Positions 34,528-43,045 of a stretch of DNA of 64,000 nt are shown piece by piece. The DNA is from Loktanella salsilacus (GTDB taxonomy: Bacteria > Pseudomonadota > Alphaproteobacteria > Rhodobacterales > Rhodobacteraceae): contig NZ_FOTF01000018.1 in the NCBI RefSeq assembly GCF_900114485.1, positions 1 to 64,000 of the forward strand, in the 5' to 3' direction. The notes below the pieces were generated by a model, which was given only the letters and a program-made list of their open reading frames with translations, was not told the origin of the DNA and did no database searches. Positions within the stretch are counted from its first letter, which is position 1, and each line of letters opens with the position of its first letter. The translations under genes were made by a program, and so were the position numbers.

Positions 34528-36696
34528 ATGTATAGCCAGGTGAAAATGTCTATGTACACACCGCGTAAGATGACATTGATGTCGTTACTGTCCGTGATCA
34601 TATTTCTGGCGGTCGTCGGTTCTGGTGTCGTGATGTTTTCGTCAGAACTGGACCGCCGCGTCGTGGATGACAGCACGCAACTGGTGTCACGCTATTTGAA
34701 TAGCCAGCGCGAAATGCTGAGCGCGTTATCCGACGATTACAATAATTGGGATGTCGCTTACGATAATATTCGTGACGGCGATATGGACTCCTTCTATGAA
34801 AATTACGCCTCGGGGGCCGAAGGCGGGGATGTTTTCACTGAATTGCATATCCTGAATGCGTTCAACCACCGATCGACCTCCTGGACACAAGGATCCGCTG
34901 ATGTCCCGGTTTATGACGATAGCTATACTGCGGGGCTGGCACGCACAGTTCGGACCATGATGGCAGGGCGTCCCATTATGCCGCAGACTTCTTTTCAGTT
35001 TTATACATTTGATGAGGGTGGGTTTAAGCTTCACGCGGCGTCATATGTCATGCCGACTGACCCGATACGCCTGCGCACGTTGACCACCACAGATGCGTCC
35101 GTCGCGATCATGACGCGGGTTATTGATCAGGACGCGCTGACCAAGATGGGAAGAGACCTGCTACTGACGCAAGTCACCCTGAGCGCCGCGCCGATCGCTG
35201 ACAGGTCTTATTTTGCGGTCCTTGGGCCCGATGGTGCCGTGGTTGCCTATGTGAACTGGATAAGCGCCCAGCCGGGCTCGGAACTTGTGCGGTGGATGCT
35301 GCCTTGGCTCCTGCTGGTCAGCTTGGTCTTTGTGGCCGTGTCTTCGGCCATCGCGATCGTTGCCCATCGCAACGCTACAATGCTTTTAGCTAGGGAAGAA
35401 TCTGCCAATAGGGCTGCGCGAACGGACTCTTTAACAGGCATCGCCAACCGAATGGCCTTCAACGAAGGGCTCAAGAATCAATCTACCGCGCTCCGTAATT
35501 CTGTTGCGCTGATCTACCTTGACCTGAATAATTTCAAAAAAATCAATGATACCTTCGGCCACGAAGTCGGCGACGCGGTTGTCATAGGCGTATCGGCACG
35601 ACTGTCCGAGCTGTCTAAAAACAACACTCTTGTGGCGCGAATGGGTGGGGATGAATTCTCGGTCGTCATTACGAACTGCGCCGACGCTAAAGCAGAAGCC
35701 TCTGCGGTTCTGTTGCAAATAGAGGCGCTGTTGGAGCAGCCGCTTATCATCAATCAAAACAGTTTTAATCTATCGGCAGCCATTGGCGTTGCCATCAACG
35801 ACAACATTGTCCAAGAGCCGTCAGAAATGCTGCGTCGCGCTGATGTCGCGATGTATCACGCCAAACGATCCAGCGATCAATCAGCGCAGTTCTATGATGA
35901 CGGGATAGATCAGACAGCGAAAGAGGATTTCCTGATCGAGCGCGCGCTTCGCGCTTCGATTGAGATGCCTGACGAGTTGGACATCCTGTTCCAGCCTATG
36001 GTGAGTGCGCGGACCGGTCAGTTCGTCAAAGCAGAGGCTCTTGCCAGGTGGCATTCAAAAACCATTGGTCATGTTTCACCAGAGATATTCATCACGATTG
36101 CTGAACGGTCGGGCTTAATAGGAGAATTAGGGCAAATCTTGTTCGAAAAAATATGTAGCCGTATTGTTGAATATCCAGATCTGCATGTGAGCGTAAACGT
36201 TTCTCCTATCCAGCTGCAGGATGATGCATATCTATTAGATATGAACCGCATTGTTGCAAAATACGATATAGCCCCGTCCCGGATCGAATTTGAATTAACC
36301 GAAGGCATTATCGTCGAGAACCGACAGCTTGCCGCAGTTCGACTGAAGCTGATGCACGATATGGGTTTCAAGACTTCGCTGGATGACTTCGGTACCGGAT
36401 TTTCATCGATCGGGTATCTGCGGCATATGCCATTCGACACCTTGAAAATAGACCGTAGTTTCCTTTTGGAAGGGGCTTCCGAGCCCAAATGCCTTCAACT
36501 TATAAAGAGCATGATCATTGTGGGGCAAAGTATGGGGCAAAGCGTCGTTTGCGAAGGAATCGAGACCGAAGCACAGGCGAAGCTGGTGAAATCATTCGGG
36601 TGCGATTTATTTCAAGGATATTTGTTCGATAAACCGATTCCTATTGAGGTGCTTGCTCAAAAGTACTTGAAAAACTACTCGCATAAGGTTGCTTAA
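34528..36696 (+). CDS. Membrane-bound diguanylate cyclase/phosphodiesterase (CHASE4-like, GGDEF, EAL)
   Basis: A 722-residue cyclic-di-GMP enzyme. Membrane helices near residues 15-40 and 255-280 enclose a periplasmic sensor resembling CHASE4 (SDDYNNWDVAYD at about 70). The GGDEF domain has an intact active site, RMGGDEF at 371-377. The EAL domain keeps its catalytic residues: EAL at 503-505, DDFGTGFSS from 619, plus VNVSPIQL, ELTEG and CEGIET. Both activities are therefore possible. The start is uncertain between ATG 34528 and ATG 34546. Base and codon use is more AT-rich than neighbouring genes, suggesting transfer. No operon partner is present. Confidence 0.87.
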   Translation: MYSQVKMSMYTPRKMTLMSLLSVIIFLAVVGSGVVMFSSELDRRVVDDSTQLVSRYLNSQREMLSALSDDYNNWDVAYDNIRDGDMDSFYENYASGAEGGDVFTELHILNAFNHRSTSWTQGSADVPVYDDSYTAGLARTVRTMMAGRPIMPQTSFQFYTFDEGGFKLHAASYVMPTDPIRLRTLTTTDASVAIMTRVIDQDALTKMGRDLLLTQVTLSAAPIADRSYFAVLGPDGAVVAYVNWISAQPGSELVRWMLPWLLLVSLVFVAVSSAIAIVAHRNATMLLAREESANRAARTDSLTGIANRMAFNEGLKNQSTALRNSVALIYLDLNNFKKINDTFGHEVGDAVVIGVSARLSELSKNNTLVARMGGDEFSVVITNCADAKAEASAVLLQIEALLEQPLIINQNSFNLSAAIGVAINDNIVQEPSEMLRRADVAMYHAKRSSDQSAQFYDDGIDQTAKEDFLIERALRASIEMPDELDILFQPMVSARTGQFVKAEALARWHSKTIGHVSPEIFITIAERSGLIGELGQILFEKICSRIVEYPDLHVSVNVSPIQLQDDAYLLDMNRIVAKYDIAPSRIEFELTEGIIVENRQLAAVRLKLMHDMGFKTSLDDFGTGFSSIGYLRHMPFDTLKIDRSFLLEGASEPKCLQLIKSMIIVGQSMGQSVVCEGIETEAQAKLVKSFGCDLFQGYLFDKPIPIEVLAQKYLKNYSHKVA

Positions 36697-37206
36697 CGGT
36701 TAGCCGCAAGCGCAACTAAGAGAACCGCACAGTGTGCCCTGCAACAGCGGCGCCATGGATATTCCCCCTCAGCACGGCCCCGGTCCCGGTCTAGCCCAAT
36801 TCAGTCGCAACGGTGAATGTGGAACAGTATGACGGCTGTGATGGTAGAGGCTCTGGCTGTCTCTCGCACGACCCAAAAGCGCCCCCACCCAGCCCGTGAA
36901 GCCCAGACGACGCAGTCATGCAACGGCCTCACCAACATCCGAGGCCCGCTCTCCAACGCCTGATTAATGTCGTTGCGGGAACCGCCCGGCAAAAATAAAA
37001 ATGGGGCAGCATGAACCCCCAGCAGCCGAAGCCATCAAGGAGTTTGTCACCGCGGCATCTTCCGTTTCATTGCTTAGTCTGCCAGCCAACCCCAGTAATC
37101 ATTGGCATGCGCAAACCCCTGATTTAGGCAGCAACCGCAAACTCGAATACCGAAAAAACCTACACTTTGTTAGGCTCCACTTGACCTGCTGACGAACCAC
37201 ACGGAG
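36697..37206. other. Gene-poor interval inside the island
   Basis: These 510 bases hold only short frames of 63 residues (minus strand 36801-36992; plus strand 37001-37192) with no recognisable similarity or good ribosome sites. I see no RNA gene here. It is probably degraded DNA of the island. Confidence 0.5.
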
Positions 37207-37507
37207 GTGGCCCTTGCGAGGGCTGCCAACCTTCTTGAGGTCACGCCTACCGACGAGAACGGCTGCATGGTCACGGATACGGAGCGCGCCCCGTAAGATC
37301 ATGTTCAACGGACGGCAGGTCGCGGCTTACCGCTTCGTGTACTGTGTGCTGACCGGATCGGTGCTGACCGAGGATCAGGTCGTGCGGCATCGGTGCCATA
37401 ATCGGCGCTGTGTGAACCCCGAGCATCTGATTGAGGGGACCCGGGCAGACAACAAGCGCGACGACTATGATCACTGGGCCAACGGGACTGATTACCGCCA
37501 CCTGTAG
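37207..37507 (+). pseudogene. HNH endonuclease, frameshifted
   Basis: The C-terminal part (NGRQVAAYRFVYCVLTG, then VVRHRCHNRRCVNPEHL and GTRADN) is the core of small phage-type HNH nucleases with CxxxxC...H metal and catalytic residues. It lies in the frame ending at 37507. The expected N-terminal strand (LLEVTPTDENGCMVTDTERAP) lies in another frame, open from before 37207 until a stop at 37294. Joining the two near 37285-37293, next to a CGCGCCCCG run, rebuilds a normal protein. I infer a one- or two-base indel. Such genes occur in phages and in homing elements, which fits the island context. Confidence 0.65.
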
Positions 37508-37636
37508 CGTGTGGCGCAGGCCGTCCGGGCGACCTCAGAAGGCACCCACGACACCCGCAGGACCAGAGGCATTATCCGGGGCACTTTGTGCACTCTGTCG
37601 GCCCGTGGGCCTAAGTAATCAAGTGGAGGGAGGAGC

Positions 37637-37711
37637 TGGCTGGGGTGGTAGGATTCGAACCTACGGTACACGCTACCAAAAAGCGTTGCCTTACCGCTTG
37701 GCTACACCCCA
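37637..37711 (-). tRNA. trnQ: tRNA-Gln (anticodon UUG)
   Basis: The minus strand folds into a full cloverleaf. The acceptor is TGGGGTG paired with CACCCCA, and the D-arm carries AAGCGGTAAGGC. The anticodon stem ACGCT/AGCGT closes the loop TTTTGGT (anticodon TTG), and the T-loop is GGTTCGAATCC. Discriminator G and CCA are encoded. It is 75 bases long. Its 3' end is the apparent integration site for the island to the left. Confidence 0.95.
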
Positions 37712-37776
37712 TCAGCAAGGCGGTGGATACGATAAGCTTCGGGGGGCTTCAAGCCCCAGATCGCACTTTTTTCGCA

Positions 37777-39063
37777 CTATTCTGACTGACCGCCATCCCG
37801 AAGAAGATCGGGGCTGTCGTCGCTATGCCTTTCGGTTGCAATCATGGCTTCTAGGGCGGTTTCATGGCTCGAATCGACGACGGTTTCGGTGTCATTCTCG
37901 GGTGCGGGGTGTCCGCAGTGGGGGGCGGATTTGGTGATGGCGATGGCTTGTGTGTTGTCGGGAATGGTGATTCCCGCCGCCTCGAGTGCGCGCTTTACCT
38001 TGCGGATGGCTTCGCCCTGCGCCAGCGTCAGTGATGCGCTGCGTTGGTCGATCCAGCCGGTGGCCTGCATGGCGATCCCGCCTGCCTCTAGCGCGGTGAT
38101 CCAGACCTGCGCCGCGGGGGCGTTCAGCACGAAGGGCAGGTCTTGGATTGTCGCTTCGATTAGGGCGCGGGCGGCGGACAGGTCGCTATCGCGGGACACG
38201 TCAATTCGGAATTGAAACCGCCGTTCCGCGTTGCGGGTGTAGTTGATCAGGCGGTTAGAAAAGACCGTCGCGTTGGGAATGTGGATGTGATTACCATCGT
38301 TTGACAAAAGGATTGTGGCACGGCTGGTCAGGCGGATGACCTTGCCTTGGTCGCCGTTAATCTCGATCAAATCATTAGGCTGAAACGGCTGGCGGATCGA
38401 CAGCATGATCGAGGCGATGAAGTTTTCGACCGTGTCCTTGACCGCAAAACCAAGCGCGAGGCCGACGATACCAGCGGCACCAAGGATCGTGCCCAGCAGA
38501 GCGGTCGCGCTCAGGATATCCAGCGCGATGACCAGCGCGAGCACAACAAAGCCAAGGCGCACGATTTGGCGAAAAATCTCGGCGATAAAGGGATTGGGGG
38601 CCAGCCTGTTCCACGGCTGGGGGCGCCGGGCGATCCAGAACCCGCCCCAGACGATCAGGGCAAAGACGACGGTGGCCACGGCGAGCAGCGGCAGGAACGC
38701 GATGGTCTGCGCAATCCGGGTCTGAAAGCGGTCCAGCACGGGGTTCAGCCGTGCGCCCACGTCAGAGGTTTCGGCGACATTGTTGCGGGTCGCGACGACG
38801 CCCGCCACGCGGTTCGCCAGATCATCAAGGCGCGCGGCATCGCTGGCGTTTGTCACCGTGCCGTCGAAGGTCACGACACCCTCTTGTACCGCGACGCTGA
38901 CGGCATCGTAGCCGCCCAGCACGCCTAGGATATCCTGCAAGCGGGCCGCAATCGCGCCGTCTTGCTGCGTCGTGGCGACAGTGTCGATCGTGGTGGTGGG
39001 GTCCTGCGCTGCCACGGGGGCGGCCAGACAGGACAGAACGGCAATCAGCAGCAGGTATCGCAT
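37777..39063 (-). CDS. Mechanosensitive ion channel MscS with N-terminal BON domain
   Basis: A 428-residue inner-membrane channel. A signal peptide (MRYLLLIAVLSCLAAPVAAQ) is followed by a BON domain at about residues 38-98 (VQEGVVTFDGTVTNASDA). Three or so helices come next, with the pore-lining GLALGFAVKDTVENFIASIML, then the beta-domain NDLIEINGDQGKVIRLTSRATIL and the vestibule. It opens under membrane tension after hypo-osmotic shock. The periplasmic BON domain may tie the channel to the outer membrane or lipids. The C-terminus has a 50-residue acidic tail. It lies upstream of tRNA-Gln on the same strand. Confidence 0.87.
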   Translation of the reverse strand: MRYLLLIAVLSCLAAPVAAQDPTTTIDTVATTQQDGAIAARLQDILGVLGGYDAVSVAVQEGVVTFDGTVTNASDAARLDDLANRVAGVVATRNNVAETSDVGARLNPVLDRFQTRIAQTIAFLPLLAVATVVFALIVWGGFWIARRPQPWNRLAPNPFIAEIFRQIVRLGFVVLALVIALDILSATALLGTILGAAGIVGLALGFAVKDTVENFIASIMLSIRQPFQPNDLIEINGDQGKVIRLTSRATILLSNDGNHIHIPNATVFSNRLINYTRNAERRFQFRIDVSRDSDLSAARALIEATIQDLPFVLNAPAAQVWITALEAGGIAMQATGWIDQRSASLTLAQGEAIRKVKRALEAAGITIPDNTQAIAITKSAPHCGHPAPENDTETVVDSSHETALEAMIATERHSDDSPDLLRDGGQSE

Positions 39064-39121
39064 GGGCAGCCCCTAAGGTTTGGCTGCCCTGCAATCTAGG
39101 GCAGGGGGGAGGGTCGTAAAG

Positions 39122-39955
39122 TTAGACCCGCAGTGGGTTCGCCTTGGCCAGCGCATCGAATTGCATCAGCGAATTGATCAGCGCGCCCATCTGGTCCAGC
39201 GGGATCATGTTCGGCCCGTCAGACGGGGCGGTATCCGGCGCCTCGTGCGTTTCGATAAAGACGGCGGCGATACCGATGCTGACGGCGCAGCGGGCCATGA
39301 CAGGGGCGAATTCACGCTGCCCGCCAGACGATCCGCCTTGGCCGCCCGGTTGCTGCACCGAATGGGTCGCGTCCATAACGACGGGATAGCCTGTTTTCGC
39401 CATCGTTGGCAGGGACCGCATGTCCGCAACCAGCGTGTTATAGCCAAAAGACGAACCGCGTTCGGTCAGCAAGATGCGCTTGTTTCCGGTGCTTTCGATT
39501 TTGGACACGACGTTTGGCATATCCCAGGGGGCCAGAAACTGACCCTTTTTCACGTTGATTACCGCGCCCGTTTCGCCAGCGGCTAGCAGCAAGTCGGTCT
39601 GGCGGCACAGGAAGGCGGGGATCTGCAGCACGTCGACAACTTCGGCGACGGTGGCACAATGGTCGATGCCGTGGATGTCCGTCAGGACCGGGCAACCGAT
39701 GGAGTCCTTGACGCCTTGCAGCACCTTCAGCCCCTCGTCCATGCCAAGGCCGCGCATGCCCGATAGGGACGTGCGGTTGGCCTTGTCATAGCTGCCTTTA
39801 AAGATGAACTGCGCGCCGGCAGCTTTGCAGACCTCGGCCATTTGGCCGGCGATCATCTGCGCGTGGTCCGCGCTTTCTAGCTGGCAAGGGCCAGCGATGA
39901 CCAGAAGGGGGCGGTCGTTGCCGACCGTCAGGTCGCCGATGTGGACGTCATGCAT
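39122..39955 (-). CDS. kdsA: 3-deoxy-8-phosphooctulonate synthase
   Basis: A 277-residue enzyme condensing arabinose-5-phosphate with PEP to Kdo-8-phosphate. Signatures: LLVIAGPCQLES, FKGSYDKANRTS, GCPVLTDIHG, LTERGSSFGYNTLVADMRS and MDATHSVQQPGG. The N-terminal metal-site text shows a Cys (AGPCQ), as in many KdsA. ATG 39955 overlaps the kpsE-like gene stop; TTG one codon earlier is possible. Being coupled to capsule-export genes, it may supply Kdo for a capsule linker as well as for LPS. Confidence 0.93.
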   Translation of the reverse strand: MHDVHIGDLTVGNDRPLLVIAGPCQLESADHAQMIAGQMAEVCKAAGAQFIFKGSYDKANRTSLSGMRGLGMDEGLKVLQGVKDSIGCPVLTDIHGIDHCATVAEVVDVLQIPAFLCRQTDLLLAAGETGAVINVKKGQFLAPWDMPNVVSKIESTGNKRILLTERGSSFGYNTLVADMRSLPTMAKTGYPVVMDATHSVQQPGGQGGSSGGQREFAPVMARCAVSIGIAAVFIETHEAPDTAPSDGPNMIPLDQMGALINSLMQFDALAKANPLRV

Positions 39956-41625
39956 CAATTTGTTACCTGTTCGCGAAGGACGGAAGCGGTGATCGAGATC
40001 ATAAGGTAGATGCCTGCAAAGATCAAAAAGGCCAAGATCGAATTCTCGAAGGCTTTCGGATAGGTCGCCTCGTCTGGGGCGACGGGTTCGACGCCCATCG
40101 ACAAATAGCGGACCTGGCGGTTCGCTTCGATCCGGGCGGTTTCCATCTGAGTCAGGGCTTGCTGGGCCAGCATGGTCTGGAAGGTATAGTTTTCCTCGGC
40201 CAGCCGCAGTTCGGTGTTACGCGACGCCAGCGACGTGCCCGTGATGGCAGAGTTCGTCATTTGGTTGCGCAGATCGGCGATCAAGGCTTCGATATTGGAA
40301 ATCTGCGCCTGCAAGCCATTTACCTGCGCCTCGTTCGGGACGCGCACGTTCAGCCGTTCCTGCAAGGACAGCGTCAGGCGTTGGCGTTCGCTTTCGAGTT
40401 GAGAGATCTGCTGCGTGCGGGCCTGCGTTTCGCCAATCGGGTCGATCTGCTGCACGTCTTCTTGCAGCTGCAGCCAAGCGGCAAGAGCGTCGCTACGCTT
40501 GCCTTCCGCCGATTCGTAGCTTTCGCGTGCGCCGGCCATCTGGTCTTCGCGCAGGCGCTGGGTCAGCTGGTCGACTTGATCCTCGGCATAGCCGATCAAC
40601 GCCTCTGAAAATTCCTGACTGGTCTCGGGCGAGGGGGCGATGACGTCCATTTTCAGGATGCCTTCGGTCGGATCATAGCTAATCTTGACGCGGCTTTTGT
40701 AGATGCCAAAGGCGGCCTCGTTCGTGGCGCCCTCTGGCAAGCGTTGAATGGGATCAATCGCCGGATCGCTGAACACATCCTTAAAGTTGTGATCGTCGTC
40801 CAGCCGTACCATCGCCGCGCGGGACGACAGATAGGATTGCACCGTGATGCTATCTTGCTGCGTGGCCATCGACGTGCCTTGAAACAACCCGCCAAGCCCG
40901 CCTGAGGCCGCCGCAGGTTCCGCCTGCTGAATGACGAATTCAGAGCTGGTCGCATACATCGGGGTCGCGACATTATAGAAGTAATAGCTGACCATCAGCG
41001 TCGGCAGCAGCACGAAAACTGCAAGCCGGGACATCATCATCGCGGTGCGCCGGCGACGGCGTTTGCCCAGATCGGCCTGAATTTTCATGATCTCTGACAG
41101 GTGCCGGTCAGCAGGGCTGGCAAATTCAGTGGATGGCAAGTTGCCGGGCGTGTCGGCCATGGTTTGTGGCAGCTGAACGCGCGCATTTGGCATCCCCGGC
41201 ATGCCCGGCGGCGCACCCAGCGCGGCACCCGGCGCACGCGTGCCGCCGGTGGCGTTTCCATCAGGGGCAACCAGTTCCAGCACGGTGGACCGCTGGAACG
41301 GATCGACACCTGCTAGCCGCAGTTGCCGTACGGCATCAAAATCAGAGGTCACGGCCATGCCGTTCTTTTGCGCGACGCGCCGTGCCATGCGCAGCTGCCG
41401 GCCTGTCAGACCTTCGCGGCGAATGTCTTCGATATCGGCGCTGCCTTCGGGTGCATCGCCGGTCGCAGGAACGTCCGCAGACTCGTCCAGCGTAGGCTGC
41501 TGCGGGGGCACTGGGCGCGGGGCTTCTGCCTCTGCGGGGCGCAGGGGTTCAGGCGCGGCGGGCGTTGCAGCGGCGGCACCCGGCGTGCGGATGCGGAATT
41601 TCTTAGCGGTCGGCTTCGTAGTCAT
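39955..41625 (-). CDS. kpsE: Capsule polysaccharide export inner-membrane protein (KpsE/Wzz-like)
   Basis: A 556-residue polysaccharide co-polymerase-type protein. Two membrane helices flank the periplasmic part, one at about 195-215 (RLAVFVLLPTLMVSYYFYN) and one near the C-terminus (ILAFLIFAGIYLMISITASV). A long coiled coil lies between them at about 330-500. Before the first helix is a 190-residue cytoplasmic extension rich in Pro and Ala, ending in a basic KRRRRR stretch. Typical KpsE has no such extension. It overlaps the KpsT gene by 23 bases and kdsA by one base, so the three form one operon. Confidence 0.83.
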   Translation of the reverse strand: MTTKPTAKKFRIRTPGAAAATPAAPEPLRPAEAEAPRPVPPQQPTLDESADVPATGDAPEGSADIEDIRREGLTGRQLRMARRVAQKNGMAVTSDFDAVRQLRLAGVDPFQRSTVLELVAPDGNATGGTRAPGAALGAPPGMPGMPNARVQLPQTMADTPGNLPSTEFASPADRHLSEIMKIQADLGKRRRRRTAMMMSRLAVFVLLPTLMVSYYFYNVATPMYATSSEFVIQQAEPAAASGGLGGLFQGTSMATQQDSITVQSYLSSRAAMVRLDDDHNFKDVFSDPAIDPIQRLPEGATNEAAFGIYKSRVKISYDPTEGILKMDVIAPSPETSQEFSEALIGYAEDQVDQLTQRLREDQMAGARESYESAEGKRSDALAAWLQLQEDVQQIDPIGETQARTQQISQLESERQRLTLSLQERLNVRVPNEAQVNGLQAQISNIEALIADLRNQMTNSAITGTSLASRNTELRLAEENYTFQTMLAQQALTQMETARIEANRQVRYLSMGVEPVAPDEATYPKAFENSILAFLIFAGIYLMISITASVLREQVTN

Positions 41626-42262
41626 AAAGCTGCTTGGCCTCTTCCAAAGTGTCGAACATATGTAATTTACCGTGGCGCAAAACGGCAGCAGAGCGGGCGA
41701 ACCGTTCCAAGATTTGCGCCTGATGCGACACGATAATCACGGTCGTCTTTTCCAACCGCTCGCGCAGGATTTCACCAGCTTTGCGATTAAATTCGACGTC
41801 AGTCGTGGATGGCATGCCTTCATCGATCAGGTAGATGTCGAATTCCAGCGCCAGCATCAAGGCAAAGGTCAAACGCGACCGCATACCCGCGCTATAGGTG
41901 CCGACGGGCATGTCAAAGTATTCTTTGATCCCGCAAAGCCAACGGCAGAACGCCTCGATATAGTCAGGGTCCAGCCCGTAAAGCCGTGCGATATAGCGCA
42001 CGTTTTCCCGCGCCGTGTGGCGGTTCACAACGCCGCCCATGAACCCAAGCGGGAACGAAATCCGGCAGCCGCGGTAAATCGTGCCTTCGTCAGGTTTTTC
42101 AAGGCCTGCCATCATGTTGATCAGCGTGGTCTTGCCAGTCCCGTTCGGTGCAAGGATCCCCAGCGAATTGCCCAGTTCAACGCGAAACGACACGCGATCA
42201 AGGATCACCTTGCGCGTTTTGCCAGTCCAATAGGACTTGCTGACCTGATTAAACTCCAACAT
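41603..42262 (-). CDS. kpsT: Capsule polysaccharide ABC transporter ATP-binding protein
   Basis: A 219-residue ATPase of the KpsT/CtrD type that powers export of capsule polysaccharide. Walker A is GILAPNGTGKTTLINMM, the signature is GTYSAGMRSRLTFALML (variant SAGM for SGG) and Walker B is FDIYLIDEGMPSTTD. The switch His lies in IIVSHQAQ. The variant signature is normal for this branch. No KpsM permease gene is beside it, so the partner must be elsewhere. It is the first gene of the kpsT-kpsE-kdsA run. Confidence 0.88.
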   Translation of the reverse strand: MLEFNQVSKSYWTGKTRKVILDRVSFRVELGNSLGILAPNGTGKTTLINMMAGLEKPDEGTIYRGCRISFPLGFMGGVVNRHTARENVRYIARLYGLDPDYIEAFCRWLCGIKEYFDMPVGTYSAGMRSRLTFALMLALEFDIYLIDEGMPSTTDVEFNRKAGEILRERLEKTTVIIVSHQAQILERFARSAAVLRHGKLHMFDTLEEAKQLYDYEADR

Positions 42263-42454
42263 CGCGTCCCTGATCCGCCCAACTTTCTGGTGCCTTTTGA
42301 TGACGCACAGGGGTTAACCGTCCGTCACATCGGGCCTTCTTTTCATCGGTATGCCGTAGAATTATGGCTAAAGACAGGCGGATCTCGTAGATGCGCAGCC
42401 TTTCACTGTGGTGTGACCGGGCGTTAGCGGTTGATTGCCGGGCGCGCGACCTAA

Positions 42455-43045
42455 ATGGATGGCATGGATCTAAAACACGATATTGCTGCCTGCCGCATCT
42501 GTGCGGACCGGTTTGCCGCAACGGCGACGCGTCACGTGCCGCGCCCGGTGGTCTGGTTCAATGGGCCGCCGCGCATTTTGATCGCAAGTCAGGCCCCCGG
42601 CGCGCGGGTCCATGCAGCGCAAACGCCGTTTTGGGACAAATCCGGCGACCGTTTGCGCGACTGGCTTGGAATTGGGCACGACGATTTTTATGACCGGGAC
42701 CGGGTTGCGATCGTGCCAATGGCGTTCTGCTTTCCGGGGTATAACGCCGCAGGGTCCGACCTGCCGCCGCCGCGTGTTTGCGCTGCGACATGGCGGCAGC
42801 CGGTGATGGACAGCCTTGGCGATATCCCCCTGACGCTGCTCATCGGTGGTTATGCGCAAGGCTGGCACTTGGGTGGCAAGGTCGGCGTCACGGACCGCGT
42901 TGCCGCGTGGCGCGATCATGCGCCGCGCGTGTTCTGCTTGCCTCATCCGTCGTGGCGCAATACGGCTTGGCTGAACCGCAATCCTTGGTTTGCGACCGAT
43001 CTGTTGCCCGTGCTGCGGGCCCGCGTACAAGAGGTGCTGTCATGA
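42455..43045 (+). CDS. Uracil-DNA glycosylase family protein
   Basis: A 196-residue protein of the uracil-DNA glycosylase superfamily (COG1573-like). Motif A is ILIASQAPGARVH, which differs from the canonical GEAPG, and motif B is LPHPSWRN. An N-terminal CRICADRF recalls the FeS-ligand Cys pair of family 4, but the downstream partner cysteines are not arranged in the classical way. Activity on uracil in DNA is therefore not assured. Start is ATG 42455 or the ATG three codons later. It overlaps the SseB gene by ATGA. Confidence 0.78.
   Translation: MDGMDLKHDIAACRICADRFAATATRHVPRPVVWFNGPPRILIASQAPGARVHAAQTPFWDKSGDRLRDWLGIGHDDFYDRDRVAIVPMAFCFPGYNAAGSDLPPPRVCAATWRQPVMDSLGDIPLTLLIGGYAQGWHLGGKVGVTDRVAAWRDHAPRVFCLPHPSWRNTAWLNRNPWFATDLLPVLRARVQEVLS

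Larger units (their letters stand above)
33939..37643. mobile_element. Putative decayed integrative element at tRNA-Gln
   Basis: The 3.7 kb between two copies of the tRNA-Gln 3' end are visibly richer in AT than both flanks. They contain one intact large gene (GGDEF/EAL protein), a frameshifted phage-type HNH gene and open stretches without recognisable genes. No integrase was found, so this would be a remnant. The call rests on the repeat, its geometry, base composition and gene content. Confidence 0.5.

Noticed and set aside
36801-37192. Two 63-residue frames between the GGDEF/EAL gene and the HNH remnant
   Set aside because: No ribosome sites, family resemblance or coupling to neighbours; treated as non-coding island DNA.
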